A stretch of DNA of 64,000 nt from Paenibacillus gyeongsangnamensis (lineage in GTDB: Bacteria; Bacillota; Bacilli; Paenibacillales; NBRC-103111): contig NZ_JAQAGZ010000006.1 in NCBI RefSeq assembly GCF_027533625.1, positions 1-64,000 on the forward strand, in the 5' to 3' direction. Below the pieces are notes generated by a model that worked only from the letters and a program-made list of their open reading frames with translations, was not told the origin of the DNA and did not search any database. The stretch's first letter is position 1; every line of letters begins with the position of its first letter. The translations under genes and the position numbers were made by a program. Positions 1 to 8,105 of the stretch are shown here, in pieces.

Positions 1-739
1 AGTCAACTTGCTCATTCAGGCAGACGTTCAGATTCTCAATTGCATCATTCCCAGCATCCATCCGGACTAGTAATCGTTTGTCTGTCAGCCGACGACTATA
101 CTCAATGCTATGCAGAAGAAATGCCGCAGCCTCTTTTTGAACATGCGTGCTGCCCTCGCGCAGATTCACGTTGACACCGTAGCCTTCCTGTCCGAGATAG
201 GCAAAGAAAGGAGAAAAGCCATCCGTTCCCTTGTAAGTTCGGGAGACGCCTTCCTTCTTTGTGAAACCATTGTCGAACGGGGAAACGTCCAGATCAAGCG
301 GAAGCCAAGACGAAACTTGTCCCCCGTCTGTTGTAACGGTTACTGGCGTTAAGGGTACTTCTAACGAACGGAGTAAGTCGGCCGACTCTTCCAACAAAAT
401 CGTCTGCCAGTCATAGCTGGCGGCTGCAGCCAGATCGAGCCGTTGACGGAGGGTTGGCGATGAAGGTACGTGCTTAAGACCAAGAGCTTTGCCGAAGAAT
501 TTATCTTCACGAAAAGGCTCAATGTGATCAAAATCGCTCTTACCCTGACATAACAAACCCAGATAAGAGCACAGAACATCGGGGTGTGTGACCGTTGGAT
601 TATGAACACCGGGCAACTTGTATTTAATAAGACGCTTAGCTATTCGCGTATGTGAAAGAAGCAAGCCGATGAGTGCTAGACCAGAATGCGCGGTCAGCGT
701 TTCCATCGACTGGTCCAGATTGAATCGTACGGGTTTCAT
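1..739 (-). CDS. IS1380-family transposase, N-terminal part (truncated by window edge)
   Basis: An open frame of about 246 codons runs off the left edge with no stop. The translation carries the IS1380 signature around LDLDVSPFDNGFTKKEGVSR followed by a YKGTDGF segment and AYLGQEGYGVNVNLREGS. A later RMDAGND stretch fits the next catalytic aspartate of the DDE fold. The enzyme cuts and pastes the element. GGAGGT lies three bases before an ATG at 742 and six before the ATG at 739, so 739 is the better start. No frameshift is seen in the visible part, so the gene may be functional. The family assignment rests on remembered family motifs. Confidence 0.85.
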   Translation of the reverse strand, partial: MKPVRFNLDQSMETLTAHSGLALIGLLLSHTRIAKRLIKYKLPGVHNPTVTHPDVLCSYLGLLCQGKSDFDHIEPFREDKFFGKALGLKHVPSSPTLRQRLDLAAAASYDWQTILLEESADLLRSLEVPLTPVTVTTDGGQVSSWLPLDLDVSPFDNGFTKKEGVSRTYKGTDGFSPFFAYLGQEGYGVNVNLREGSTHVQKEAAAFLLHSIEYSRRLTDKRLLVRMDAGNDAIENLNVCLNEQVD

Positions 740-855
740 CATTGCACCTCCGGGGTGAAGTTGAGAAAAACGAAGAATTTCCCTCTTTTCTCCATTTTAA
801 GCCACCGGACGTTCATATTCTATTGTTTTCATATATTCGCTTTCACGGATTCAGG
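1..855 (-). mobile_element. IS1380-family insertion sequence, right part
   Basis: The 5' part of an insertion sequence that runs off the left edge. It holds the N-terminal part of an IS1380-type transposase and about 110 bases of upstream DNA. The proposed outer end is at 855: read inward on the minus strand the terminus is CCTGAATCCGTGAAAG, and IS1380-family inverted repeats typically begin with CCT. The other terminus and the target duplication lie outside the window, so this boundary is an inference. Confidence 0.6.
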
Positions 856-965
856 ATGATAATCGACTGGTACAGATAAAACTTGAAATAGATTTATTGC
901 TTAAAGTATAAATTCCAGAAGAATGCTTAGTGATTCGTCCAATTTAGATTAAGGAGCTGAACAAG

Positions 966-1538
966 ATGACCTCCGTTTATTTTATTAGACATGCCGTATC
1001 CCCGTTTTCGTTAGGACAGGAGCAGAGGAGAGGCTTATCTCCGGCCGGTCTGGAGGATGCGCGTAAGATTGCCGATCGGTTGGCAGGCGAGGGGATCGAT
1101 CAGATTTTCTCAAGCTCCTATAGGAGGGCGGTTGAGACGGTAAGCTTTTTGGCTGCAGCCTTGAATAAAGACATTATCGAACTGGAAGCGCTTAGGGAAC
1201 GGGCTGTTGGCAGCCTGGATATCGAGATCGATGAGCAGCAATTATTAGAAGCGGTTCAAAAGTCATTCCAAGATCCGGATTATTGTCTTCCCGGCGGCGA
1301 GACGATCCGTGAGGCACAGGACAGAGCCATTCCCGTCATTCAGGAGCTTATTATTGATCACGAAGGCAAGAAAATTGCAATCGGAACCCACGGTAATATC
1401 ATGACCGCGATTCTGAATTATTACAACGATTCGTACGGGTATGAATTTTGGAAAAGCACGACGAAGCCGGACATCTATAAGGCTGAATTCGAGAGTAATA
1501 AGCTAGTTCAACTGGAACGATTATGGGAGCAGAGGTGA
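966..1538 (+). CDS. histidine phosphatase family protein
   Basis: 190 residues, the usual length for a small phosphoglycerate-mutase-like phosphatase. The phosphohistidine motif is R8-H9-A10, where most relatives have RHG. An arginine pair sits in SSSYRRAVET (residues 49-58), an acidic residue in LRE near 78, and the second catalytic histidine in GTHGN (H142). All core catalytic residues are therefore present. The substrate cannot be deduced; relatives act on phosphosugars, nucleotides or small phosphates in the cytosol. AAGGAG precedes the ATG. It is the first of a run of short plus-strand genes and is followed after 7 bases by a DinB-fold gene. Confidence 0.85.
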   Translation: MTSVYFIRHAVSPFSLGQEQRRGLSPAGLEDARKIADRLAGEGIDQIFSSSYRRAVETVSFLAAALNKDIIELEALRERAVGSLDIEIDEQQLLEAVQKSFQDPDYCLPGGETIREAQDRAIPVIQELIIDHEGKKIAIGTHGNIMTAILNYYNDSYGYEFWKSTTKPDIYKAEFESNKLVQLERLWEQR

Positions 1539-1545
1539 TTTATCG

Positions 1546-2040
1546 ATGGATGAAGTTCAAGATTGGCTAATCCATAAATTTGAAGAAATCGAGCACCGGA
1601 TTATGCTCGTCATCGATCAGCTCGACGACGATCAACTGAATTGGCGCCCAAATGAAAGCAGCAACAGCATCAGTAATTTACTGATTCATATCAACGGAAA
1701 CATGAACGAACGAATCGTCAGCGGGATCCTAAAAAAAGAGGTTACGAGGAACCGGGATGAAGAATTTGAATCGGTTTATAAAAGCAAGGCGGATTTGAAG
1801 ACATTAACGCAGAACTTATTTAGGGAACTAATTGAAACGACCAATCGTATGACGGATGAGACTTTTCGTGAAACGCAGCGGATCAGGAACAAGGAAAGAA
1901 CGAATAGGGAGATTTTGCTTCAGTGTGCGGCTCATTTTTCAGAACACTTAGGGCAAATTCTGTATATCGGTAAAATGCTTCTGGATGAAAGCTATGAAAC
2001 GACCTCTATTCCCAAAGCGAAGCCGAACGATAAAAATTGA
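1546..2040 (+). CDS. DinB-fold protein, DUF1572 family
   Basis: 164 residues, predicted cytosolic four-helix bundle. The segment ISNLLIHINGNMNERIVSGI resembles the DUF1572 branch of the DinB/YfiT superfamily. Histidines that could bind a metal are H48 in LIHINGN and the pair in CAAHFSEHLGQI near the C-terminus. Relatives include thiol-dependent S-transferases and metal-binding proteins of unknown substrate, so no reaction can be assigned. The gene ends in TGA overlapping the start region of the next acetyltransferase gene, which implies translational coupling. Confidence 0.75.
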   Translation: MDEVQDWLIHKFEEIEHRIMLVIDQLDDDQLNWRPNESSNSISNLLIHINGNMNERIVSGILKKEVTRNRDEEFESVYKSKADLKTLTQNLFRELIETTNRMTDETFRETQRIRNKERTNREILLQCAAHFSEHLGQILYIGKMLLDESYETTSIPKAKPNDKN

Positions 2041-2582
2041 TGTTATCGGAGCGTGAAAGCATCATATGGATTGCTGAGGGAGATATCGGCATAAGACGGA
2101 TGGAATATAGTCCGAATGATATTAGCTTATTGGAGAAATGGCTGAACGACGAGGTGGTACAAGATTACTACGAAGGCCGGAGCAAAACATATACCCGCGA
2201 ACAAATCGTCGCCAAATTCGGCCCGAGATTGCTGGGAAATGACCCGGTAATTCCATGTTTGATTCTTTATCACGGCGTCGCCATCGGCTACATTCAATAT
2301 TATCAATTACTAAGTCAGGAACAAGAAGATTATTCAGTCGATCCCGGCAAGCTGGCATATGGAATCGACTTGTTTATCGGGGAGCCGTCTTATTGGAATA
2401 AGAGAATCGGATCAAAAGCATTGAAGCGACTGCTTGCGTATTTGTTTGAGGAGATCCGGGCGGATATCGTCTGCGTGGATCCGCAAACATGGAATGAAAG
2501 AGCGATTCGATGCTATTTGAAATGCGGTTTTAAAAAAACGAAAGTATTGGAGCAGCGTGAGCATTTACAATGGATCCTTTAA
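2040..2582 (+). CDS. GNAT acetyltransferase, AAC(6')-like
   Basis: About 180 residues of the GNAT fold. The stretch YGIDLFIGEPSYWNKRIGSK matches the acetyl-CoA binding region of aminoglycoside 6'-N-acetyltransferase-type enzymes, and NERAIRCYLKCGFKK is the usual C-terminal beta-bulge segment. It probably transfers acetyl from acetyl-CoA to an amine. Aminoglycoside resistance is possible but unproven, because many chromosomal relatives have other substrates. ATG 2040 overlaps the stop of the upstream gene. No strong ribosome binding site is visible, so translation is probably coupled; TTG 2037 is an alternative start. Confidence 0.8.
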   Translation: MLSERESIIWIAEGDIGIRRMEYSPNDISLLEKWLNDEVVQDYYEGRSKTYTREQIVAKFGPRLLGNDPVIPCLILYHGVAIGYIQYYQLLSQEQEDYSVDPGKLAYGIDLFIGEPSYWNKRIGSKALKRLLAYLFEEIRADIVCVDPQTWNERAIRCYLKCGFKKTKVLEQREHLQWIL

Positions 2583-2666
2583 AGATAATCAAATCATGAT
2601 GATTGCAAGTGAAGATTTCGTACGATAAGGGAGTTATAGTCCGTAGCTGAGGAGGGAGGGATGTTG

Positions 2667-3179
2667 ATGGAACACAGCGCTTCCTGCGAATTCAGATTCA
2701 TATCCAAGCACCGCATGATGAACCATTACTATGTGAAATTAAAAAGTTGCATCGAATCTTTGAATTCGGATTCTTTATGGTTCAAAGAATTTGATCAACA
2801 GAACAGCATAGGCGGAATCGTGATGCATATTTTGGAGCATGTAAAAAGGAATACGCTCAGGCTGTCGGATCCCGACGTCATTTTCGCTAAGGGGATGGAG
2901 GATACGTTCACGGATGCCGCTCTAGACAAGGACATGCTATTGCAAGAACTGGAGAGGATATTCAATGCGTTCGATGCGGCGATTGATGAAGCGGAATTCA
3001 TCGATATGTACAGCATATATCATTTAGTCGAGCACACCGGCTACCATCTGGGGCAAATCGTTGATCGAGCCCAGCGAATGACCGGACGGCGATATCAATT
3101 CGTTCAGAACGGAATTCATGAGAAAGCGTTAAAGGACCAGGTAGATAGGGATTTAAAAAATGATAGAACAGGTTGCTAG
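2667..3179 (+). CDS. DinB family protein
   Basis: About 170 residues, all-helical. IGGIVMHILEHVKRN (residues near 50) and HLVEHTGYHLGQIVDRAQ near the C-terminus carry the three spaced histidines typical of metal-binding DinB/YfiT proteins. The enzyme activity is unknown; family members include bacillithiol- or mycothiol-dependent transferases. It is distantly similar in layout to the gene at 1546 and may be an old paralogue. GAGGAGGGAGGG lies just before two ATGs; 2667 gives better spacing than 2661. Confidence 0.75.
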   Translation: MEHSASCEFRFISKHRMMNHYYVKLKSCIESLNSDSLWFKEFDQQNSIGGIVMHILEHVKRNTLRLSDPDVIFAKGMEDTFTDAALDKDMLLQELERIFNAFDAAIDEAEFIDMYSIYHLVEHTGYHLGQIVDRAQRMTGRRYQFVQNGIHEKALKDQVDRDLKNDRTGC

Positions 3180-3299
3180 AATATGGTATTTCCTTATATA
3201 ATGTCAAGAAATAAAGCCGTCCGAAGAAGCAAGTCTTTCAACAATCAAGGGCTTGCAACACGAAGTGGTACCGGATTTGTCTAAAAGGGGAGTGTGTTT

Positions 3300-3482
3300 A
3301 TGATGTCGTTCGTCTGGTCCAGCTTGCTAATTAACTTATTATTTGTTTTATTTGTTGTTGTGTTTTTTGCTGTATTATCGTTTGTCATTCGTTATTCGGT
3401 GAACCGGTCGGAATTGACCCGCGAAATAAAGGAGCTTCGTAAGCAGGTGGAGGATTTGCGATATGAATTAACTCATAAGTAG
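3300..3482 (+). CDS. small membrane protein with coiled-coil tail
   Basis: 60 residues. Residues 5-30 form one long hydrophobic helix, followed by a charged, probably coiled-coil helix (ELTREIKELRKQVEDLRYEL). I do not recognise the family. The layout suggests a cytoplasmic helix anchored in the membrane, as in small regulatory or scaffold proteins. AGGGGA is 8 bases before ATG 3300; GTG 3294 is an in-frame alternative. It stands alone between accessory genes. Confidence 0.55.
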   Translation: MMSFVWSSLLINLLFVLFVVVFFAVLSFVIRYSVNRSELTREIKELRKQVEDLRYELTHK

Positions 3483-3609
3483 AAGAACCTAAAAAATTGG
3501 GGCCGCTAGGTTAAGCGATCGTTCGGCGGATCCGTTGCTTAAAGAGCAGTGGAATAGAACGTCACATTTGTTGTTACGGAATAGTTACTAGGTTAGATGA
3601 AGATGGAGG

Positions 3610-4083
3610 ATGCAAATACGCTTGGCTGAGGAAGAGGACATCGACCAGCTGATAAGAATGAGATGGGACTTCCATAATGAATATTCGGAGTGCAGAATCG
3701 GTGAGGACTCATATGGCCTATTTTATACCGATTGTAAAACATTCTTGACGGAAGCGCTTCGTAGCCGTCGCTGGTTTATCTGGGTCGCCGTTACGGAGGG
3801 CCGCATTGCTTCTCACATTTATTTGGAACGGATCGACAAGGTGCCGAGACCCGGCCGGAGATCGAATTCTTTTGCCTATATGACCAACGTGTATACGCTC
3901 CCCGAATGGAGGCGGGAGGGTATCGGCAGCCGGCTGCTGAATGCGATTGAGCTATGGTCGAAGGAGCAAGGGCATGAATTCATTATCGTTTGGCCCAGTG
4001 AATGGAGCAGGAGCTTTTATGAAAGAAATGGATATTTGCAATGTAAGGAACCTATGGAAATTATGCTGGAACTAGATACGTGA
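3610..4083 (+). CDS. GNAT family N-acetyltransferase
   Basis: 157 residues. The N-terminus MQIRLAEEEDIDQLIRMR is a standard GNAT beta-1/alpha-1 start. The acetyl-CoA pyrophosphate loop is in EWRREGIGSRLLNAI (near residues 96-110), and SFYERNGYLQC is the C-terminal strand-turn-helix. The substrate is unknown. GGAGG touches the ATG directly, an unusually short spacing, but the upstream in-frame stop at 3598 leaves no earlier ATG. It overlaps or abuts the following Nudix gene, suggesting a two-gene unit. Confidence 0.8.
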   Translation: MQIRLAEEEDIDQLIRMRWDFHNEYSECRIGEDSYGLFYTDCKTFLTEALRSRRWFIWVAVTEGRIASHIYLERIDKVPRPGRRSNSFAYMTNVYTLPEWRREGIGSRLLNAIELWSKEQGHEFIIVWPSEWSRSFYERNGYLQCKEPMEIMLELDT

Positions 4084-4130
4084 TGCGTCCGTGCCAAGCA
4101 ATAGTTCGTTCGAAAGCAGGTGATCGTCGA

Positions 4131-4520
4131 ATGCTCTCTCAAGGAATTGTAGTGAAAGCTTCTAAAGTGCTGATGGTAAAACAGCGTGTACAAAGGGGAG
4201 ACATCGTATGGAACTTCCCCGGGGGCAGCATAGAGGAAGGAGAAAGCCCGGAAGCCGCCTGCATACGCGAGGTTAAGGAAGAAACCAGCTATGACGTCAA
4301 GATTATCGAGCTGCTTGCCCGTTCTCCGAAAAAATATACCTATTATGCCAGGCTAGTCGGAGATGAAGAACGCGGCAGCCTGAAAACGATAGTGGATCCG
4401 GACGTAAACGAGGTGGATTGGGTTGATCTGAAGGATGATTCCCGGTTTGACAAGGTGACGAAGCCGATCATCGAGCTGATCCGTAAGAGACTGGATGCGC
4501 CGGATAAGCTTACAATTTAA
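4131..4520 (+). CDS. Nudix hydrolase
   Basis: About 129 residues from ATG 4131. The Nudix box runs from GGSIEEGES to CIREVKEETSYDV. The GX5EX7REUXEE core is intact, with serine in place of the usual final glycine. Such enzymes hydrolyse nucleoside diphosphates linked to another moiety, using divalent metal on the REVKEE glutamates; the substrate is unknown. I favour ATG 4131 because AGGTGA lies 7 bases before it and the domain begins right there. GTG 4080 or ATG 4083 would add 16-17 residues and overlap the upstream stop. Confidence 0.8.
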   Translation: MLSQGIVVKASKVLMVKQRVQRGDIVWNFPGGSIEEGESPEAACIREVKEETSYDVKIIELLARSPKKYTYYARLVGDEERGSLKTIVDPDVNEVDWVDLKDDSRFDKVTKPIIELIRKRLDAPDKLTI

Positions 4521-4539
4521 ATAGAAGGGTAATGGTATA

Positions 4540-4947
4540 ATGGACCGAAAAACCGTTTCAACCGGGTCGCCATGGGAACCCGTTGTCGGCTACAGCAGGG
4601 CAATTCGGGTAGGGAATACGATCGAGGTAGCAGGCACGACCGCTATGAAGAATGGCGAGGTCGTCGGCAAGAATAATGCTTATATGCAAACAAAATGGAT
4701 TCTCCAGCAGATCGAAGAAACGTTGCAGCAGCTTGGGGCCGGTATGAAGGATGTTGTCCGCACGAGAATGTTCGTTACGGACATTTCTGGATGGGAGGAG
4801 ATCGGGAGAGCGCACGGAGAATTTTTCAAGGACATCCGGCCTGTCGCCACGATGGTTGAGGTAAAAGCTCTGATCGACCCGGATCTGCTGATTGAAATTG
4901 AAGCTCAAGCCATTGTAACGGATGAGGACGCGAGGCTGGAAGAATGA
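4540..4947 (+). CDS. RidA (YjgF/YER057c/UK114) family protein
   Basis: 135 residues. It contains the conserved RTRMFVTDISGW segment, in which the arginine of the RidA active site (R104 in E. coli numbering) has an equivalent, and a C-terminal EIEAQAIV strand. RidA proteins deaminate reactive enamine/imine intermediates released by PLP enzymes and act as cytosolic trimers. The N-terminal STGSPWEP plus GNTIEVAGTTA is typical of the RidA-related subgroups. Its stop overlaps a tiny hydrophobic reading frame (4944-5027). Confidence 0.85.
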   Translation: MDRKTVSTGSPWEPVVGYSRAIRVGNTIEVAGTTAMKNGEVVGKNNAYMQTKWILQQIEETLQQLGAGMKDVVRTRMFVTDISGWEEIGRAHGEFFKDIRPVATMVEVKALIDPDLLIEIEAQAIVTDEDARLEE

Positions 4948-5027
4948 CGGTGTTCGGGATAATAGCTTCAATAGCTGCCGCTGTGGCGTTGGCTTTATTC
5001 TTAGGTCCTTACGAAACGGTCGTTTAG
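4944..5027 (+). CDS. possible 27-residue hydrophobic peptide
   Basis: ATG 4944 overlaps the stop of the RidA gene as ATGA, the classic coupling geometry. The frame gives 27 residues, almost all hydrophobic (MTVFGIIASIAAAVALAL, then FLGPYETVV), that is, one membrane helix. No separate ribosome binding site or family is recognisable. It may be a real membrane miniprotein or a chance frame. Confidence 0.3.
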   Translation: MTVFGIIASIAAAVALALFLGPYETVV

Positions 5028-5079
5028 AATGCACAAAAAAACGAAATGATCTATAAACCGGCATAAGGAGCTTACAGAA

Positions 5080-5508
5080 ATGACAGCGGAACAAGTGGTA
5101 AGAGGATTTTTCCAGGAAGTGAGGTCGGGGCAAGCACCAGATAACGCCCATCTGTATATGGCTCCGCTGGTTCTCGCTCACCAGATGAATTCGGAGAATC
5201 CGGTCACGGTTAGGCGAACACCTCAGGAGTATGCGGATCATGTCCGGGAGATGCAGGCGGCTTACGGAACGTTTCAGCTTGAAATACAGGAGCTGATTGC
5301 CGGTGAAGATAAGGTTTATGTTCGCTGGAAGCAATCGGGCAAGCATGTGGGACCGGCTGAAGGCTTCGCCGCATCGGGCAAGGAAGTGATTGAGTTGGCA
5401 AGCGCCGTCTATCGAATCGATCATGATAGAATCGTAGAGTACTGGATTCAGATTGATAGGCTCGGCATACTGGAGCAAATGAAGAAAAATAGCGAAACTT
5501 TGATATAA
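5080..5508 (+). CDS. SnoaL-like / ester cyclase family protein (NTF2 fold)
   Basis: 142 residues of the alpha+beta cone (NTF2-like) fold. FFQEVRSGQ, the central VYVRWKQSGKHVG and the C-terminal IVEYWIQIDRLGILEQM match the SnoaL-like polyketide cyclase/ester cyclase family found widely as single proteins of unknown function. A small organic ligand is expected in the cone. AAGGAG lies 9 bases before the ATG. An imperfect palindrome follows at 5622-5661. Confidence 0.75.
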   Translation: MTAEQVVRGFFQEVRSGQAPDNAHLYMAPLVLAHQMNSENPVTVRRTPQEYADHVREMQAAYGTFQLEIQELIAGEDKVYVRWKQSGKHVGPAEGFAASGKEVIELASAVYRIDHDRIVEYWIQIDRLGILEQMKKNSETLI

Positions 5509-5621
5509 GTACCAATGTGCTGGTCGTCAGATGGGAGACGACGAAGGAAACGGATCGTTCCCGAAGTTGGAGCTTCAAATCGCCACGATTCTTTTGGATC
5601 GGCATAAATTATAGTAGAAAG

Positions 5622-5661
5622 CCCTAGAATGACGGTCGATTGATCGATCGTCATCCTGGGG
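5622..5661 (+). terminator. long imperfect palindrome, probable terminator
   Basis: Two arms of about 18 bases pair around a TG centre: CCCTAGAATGACGGTCGAT against ATCGATCGTCATCCTGGGG. A short, interrupted T-rich stretch follows. It lies between the plus-strand NTF2-fold gene and the minus-strand epimerase pseudogene, so it can serve both strands. Confidence 0.45.
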
Positions 5662-5682
5662 TTTCGTCGATTTTTGGACGAA

Positions 5683-6173
5683 TTACCGCCGCGGCGGCTC
5701 TTTCTCCACATATCCGCTCCCTTGGAAAGCCGTTTCATCGTCTCTGTTCGGCTGACGGGCACGCCTTGCCTTGTCCCGCAGAACGCTCGCATCATCCTGC
5801 GGGAGTACCCGATCAGCGCTCCAAATATCCGATATCGTAATAATTGCCGGTGTTCGCCGACGTACCGTACAGGCTCAAGAAACGGATGGAATCGTTCGCT
5901 TCAACACAGCATTCGGCTAGGGCTACCATATCCCGCACCGAGATCCAAATGTGCGCAGAACGCTCGGAATGGGGGCGGTTATCTCCGGGAAAATTGCCGA
6001 TCCGGATATTGATGGGGCCGGCGTCGGTAACGTCCATCGGGACGATGCCTTTCTCACGGTCCGGGTGCAGTTTCGCACCGATGACGTTGTAGCGTTCAGA
6101 CTTCCGCAAGCCATCAAGCAGGCAGCGGCCGATTTTTCCGTGCGGCCCCTGTGATGAGCAGCTTCTTCTGCAC
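5683..6173 (-). pseudogene. decayed NAD-dependent epimerase/dehydratase (SDR) pseudogene
   Basis: GGAGGGG followed by GTG 6173 starts the frame MQKKLLITGA. One extra base then shifts the frame before GKIGRCLLDGLRKSERYNVIGA, so the Rossmann motif TGxxGxxG is split across frames. After MDVTDA the next residues (NIRIGNFPGDNRP) belong to the C-terminal half, so roughly the central 100 residues have been deleted in frame. HIWISVRDM to FLSLYGTS and YYDIGYLER follow, then more frame changes; fragments IGYS and PQDDAS, normally contiguous in the family, lie in different frames. The parent was probably a uronate-dehydrogenase/epimerase-like sugar-nucleotide oxidoreductase. It cannot make a working enzyme. 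Confidence 0.75.
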
Positions 6174-6303
6174 GTCTATCCCCTCCTAATCGGTTGTGGA
6201 AGGCGAATTGATGAATGGGACGGCTTTAAGGTGGAAAAGATTTCTTTTCCTTCAAAATGTGGTATGTTGTAGAAGGATATTTTTTTAAATTCAGGAGGCC
6301 GTG

Positions 6304-6699
6304 ATGGAACCTCACAAAGCCATTTCTTCAGAGCAGGGACTAAACATTCTGAACCAAGTAAGAAGCATGTGCGCCGTATATCCTGAAGTCGAAGAGGCCA
6401 TCGACGCGTTCGGCCATACCTCGTTCCGGGTGAAGGACAAGCCTTTCGTGATGCTGGCGGAGTGGGACGGCACAGTCACGATGTCCATCAAGACCGCGAC
6501 GACGACCCAGGAGTTTCTGATTCAAAAGGATCCCAGGCTGTACTCCAAGACACGTTATATCGGGCAACATGGCTGGGTATCGGTCGAACTGCTGGAGAAC
6601 GCCTCCTGGCAGGAGCTGGAGGAGCTTGTGCTGGAAGCCTACAGCCGGACCGCTCCGAAGCGGCTGATCCAGACACTACGGAATTCCGGACGAGGATAG
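6304..6699 (+). CDS. MmcQ/YjbR family protein
   Basis: 131 residues. The order GHTSFRVKDKPFVMLAEWDG, then SIKTATTTQEFLIQ and YIGQHGWVSVELL fits the MmcQ/YjbR family, a double-wing fold often annotated as DNA-binding but without a defined role. A C-terminal helix with LVLEAYSRTAPKRL is also typical. AGGAGG gives better spacing to ATG 6304 than to GTG 6301. It is followed by an unrelated membrane protein gene. Confidence 0.8.
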   Translation: MEPHKAISSEQGLNILNQVRSMCAVYPEVEEAIDAFGHTSFRVKDKPFVMLAEWDGTVTMSIKTATTTQEFLIQKDPRLYSKTRYIGQHGWVSVELLENASWQELEELVLEAYSRTAPKRLIQTLRNSGRG

Positions 6700-6742
6700 A
6701 CGTGACACTCTTGTGGCCTAACTGAAAACGGAGGGATTGCGA

Positions 6743-7468
6743 TTGACGATGAAAGCCTTGGACGGCCGCAAGCTGTTTTATTTCATGGCAAGCCTCGGCG
6801 CGCTTAGCTTCGCGGTATATTACGGATATACCGTGTTTTCGAAGAGCACCTATCTTGATTTTCTGATCTGGAACCTGTTCCTGGCATGGCTGCCGTTCGT
6901 CGCTTCCTCCGCCGCGAGCAGGCTCAACCGAAGAAGAGCATATCGCGGTGTTTTCGTCATGACATGGGTACTCGGTATCGCGTGGCTGCTGTTCTTTCCG
7001 AATGCGCCGTATTTGCTGACGGACCTGATCCATCTTACCGTAATGAAGGACATGTACACGCTCAAAGGACATTGGACGTTTTCTTATTGGTATGCGTTCG
7101 TCGTGATCTTTCTTTTTTCTTGGCAGGGGCTGCTGCTGGGCTTCATCTCGGCTTATCAATTCCAGTATGTCATCCGCCAAAGAACGGGCGCCTTCCTTTC
7201 CTGGCTGTTCGTCGCCTCCTCCTCGGCTCTGGCGGGGTACGGCATTATGCTGGGCCGGGAGTACCGGCTGAACAGCTGGGATTGGCTGATGAATTCGACA
7301 TCGTTTTATTGGTTGATACGTGAAAGCCTCAAGCTGCGGACGCTGCCATACAGCTTAGGCTTCGGACTGCTCCTCTTCATCATTTACATCACCTTCTACG
7401 GATTGTTGAATCAATCGTGGACGGCAGCGAAGCAGCAGACCGCAGCATCGGATCGAGCGATGGAATAA
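6743..7468 (+). CDS. DUF1361 family membrane protein
   Basis: About 241 residues with six or seven predicted membrane helices. The segment WLLFFPNAPYLLTDLIHL is the hallmark of DUF1361. The function is unknown. The start is uncertain: GGAGGG (6730-6735) is 7 bases from TTG 6743, 13 from ATG 6749 and only one from TTG 6737. I chose TTG 6743. The C-terminal tail is cytosolic and rich in polar residues. Confidence 0.75.
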   Translation: MTMKALDGRKLFYFMASLGALSFAVYYGYTVFSKSTYLDFLIWNLFLAWLPFVASSAASRLNRRRAYRGVFVMTWVLGIAWLLFFPNAPYLLTDLIHLTVMKDMYTLKGHWTFSYWYAFVVIFLFSWQGLLLGFISAYQFQYVIRQRTGAFLSWLFVASSSALAGYGIMLGREYRLNSWDWLMNSTSFYWLIRESLKLRTLPYSLGFGLLLFIIYITFYGLLNQSWTAAKQQTAASDRAME

Positions 7469-7493
7469 GTTTATCACCGGAAGGAGGATTACA

Positions 7494-7999
7494 ATGGAAT
7501 TTCGGCGCATTCCTCCGGAGGAATTGGAATCGTTCTGGCGTTTAAGGCTTCAGGCGCTGCAGGAGTTCCCGGCTTCCTTCGGAGCCTCTTACGAAGAATC
7601 CTCGAAGCTGACCATGGAGCAGGTGAAAGAGAAGTTTCGTTGGAATGACGAGAATTTCGTCATCGGAGCCTACAACGAGGCAGAAGAGCTTGTCGGCATG
7701 GCTGCCTTCAGCAGACAAACGCCTTTAAGCTTAGGCATAAAGGACACATTTGGAGCGTTTACATGAGTCCTGGCGAGCAAGGACAAGGTAACGGAAGACG
7801 CTTGCTTCAAGCCTTGATTTACGAGCTCCGTACCATGGAAGGACTGGAGCAGGTGCTGTTAACGGTCGTAAGCGCGAATATTCCCGCTGTGAAGCTCTAT
7901 GAGAAGCTGGGGTTCGTCCGATACGGTACGGAGCCCCGGGCGCTTCTCGTGGACGGGGATTATGTGGACGAAGCGTTAATGGCGCTGAGAATGGGTTAA
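7494..7999 (+). pseudogene. GNAT acetyltransferase with a frameshift
   Basis: Residues 1-80 (MEFRRIPPEELESFWRLRLQ to FSRQTPL) and the downstream frame (MSPGEQGQGNGRRLLQALI to MALRMG) are the two halves of one GNAT protein. Loss of one base near 7724-7731 turns the expected KLRHKGHIWSVYMSP joint into another frame that stops at 7766. The joint codons AAG CTT AGG CAT AAA can be read directly one frame over. The acetyl-CoA loop QGQGNGRR and the ANIPAVKLYEKLGF segment are intact. Either a recent pseudogene or a sequencing error in a T/A run. Confidence 0.8.
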
Positions 8000-8105
8000 T
8001 TAAAGTTAAGGTCATGCCTTTACCGAGCTTCTTCTTAACTTCAAAATAAGGACATACCGACGACGCATACAATAGAAGTACTTCATGACGTGCGAGGTGA
8101 GGTTC

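Noticed and set aside
4558-5478. Minus-strand frame of 306 codons across RidA and the NTF2-fold gene
   Set aside because: Covers two plus-strand genes with clear families and has no start signal.
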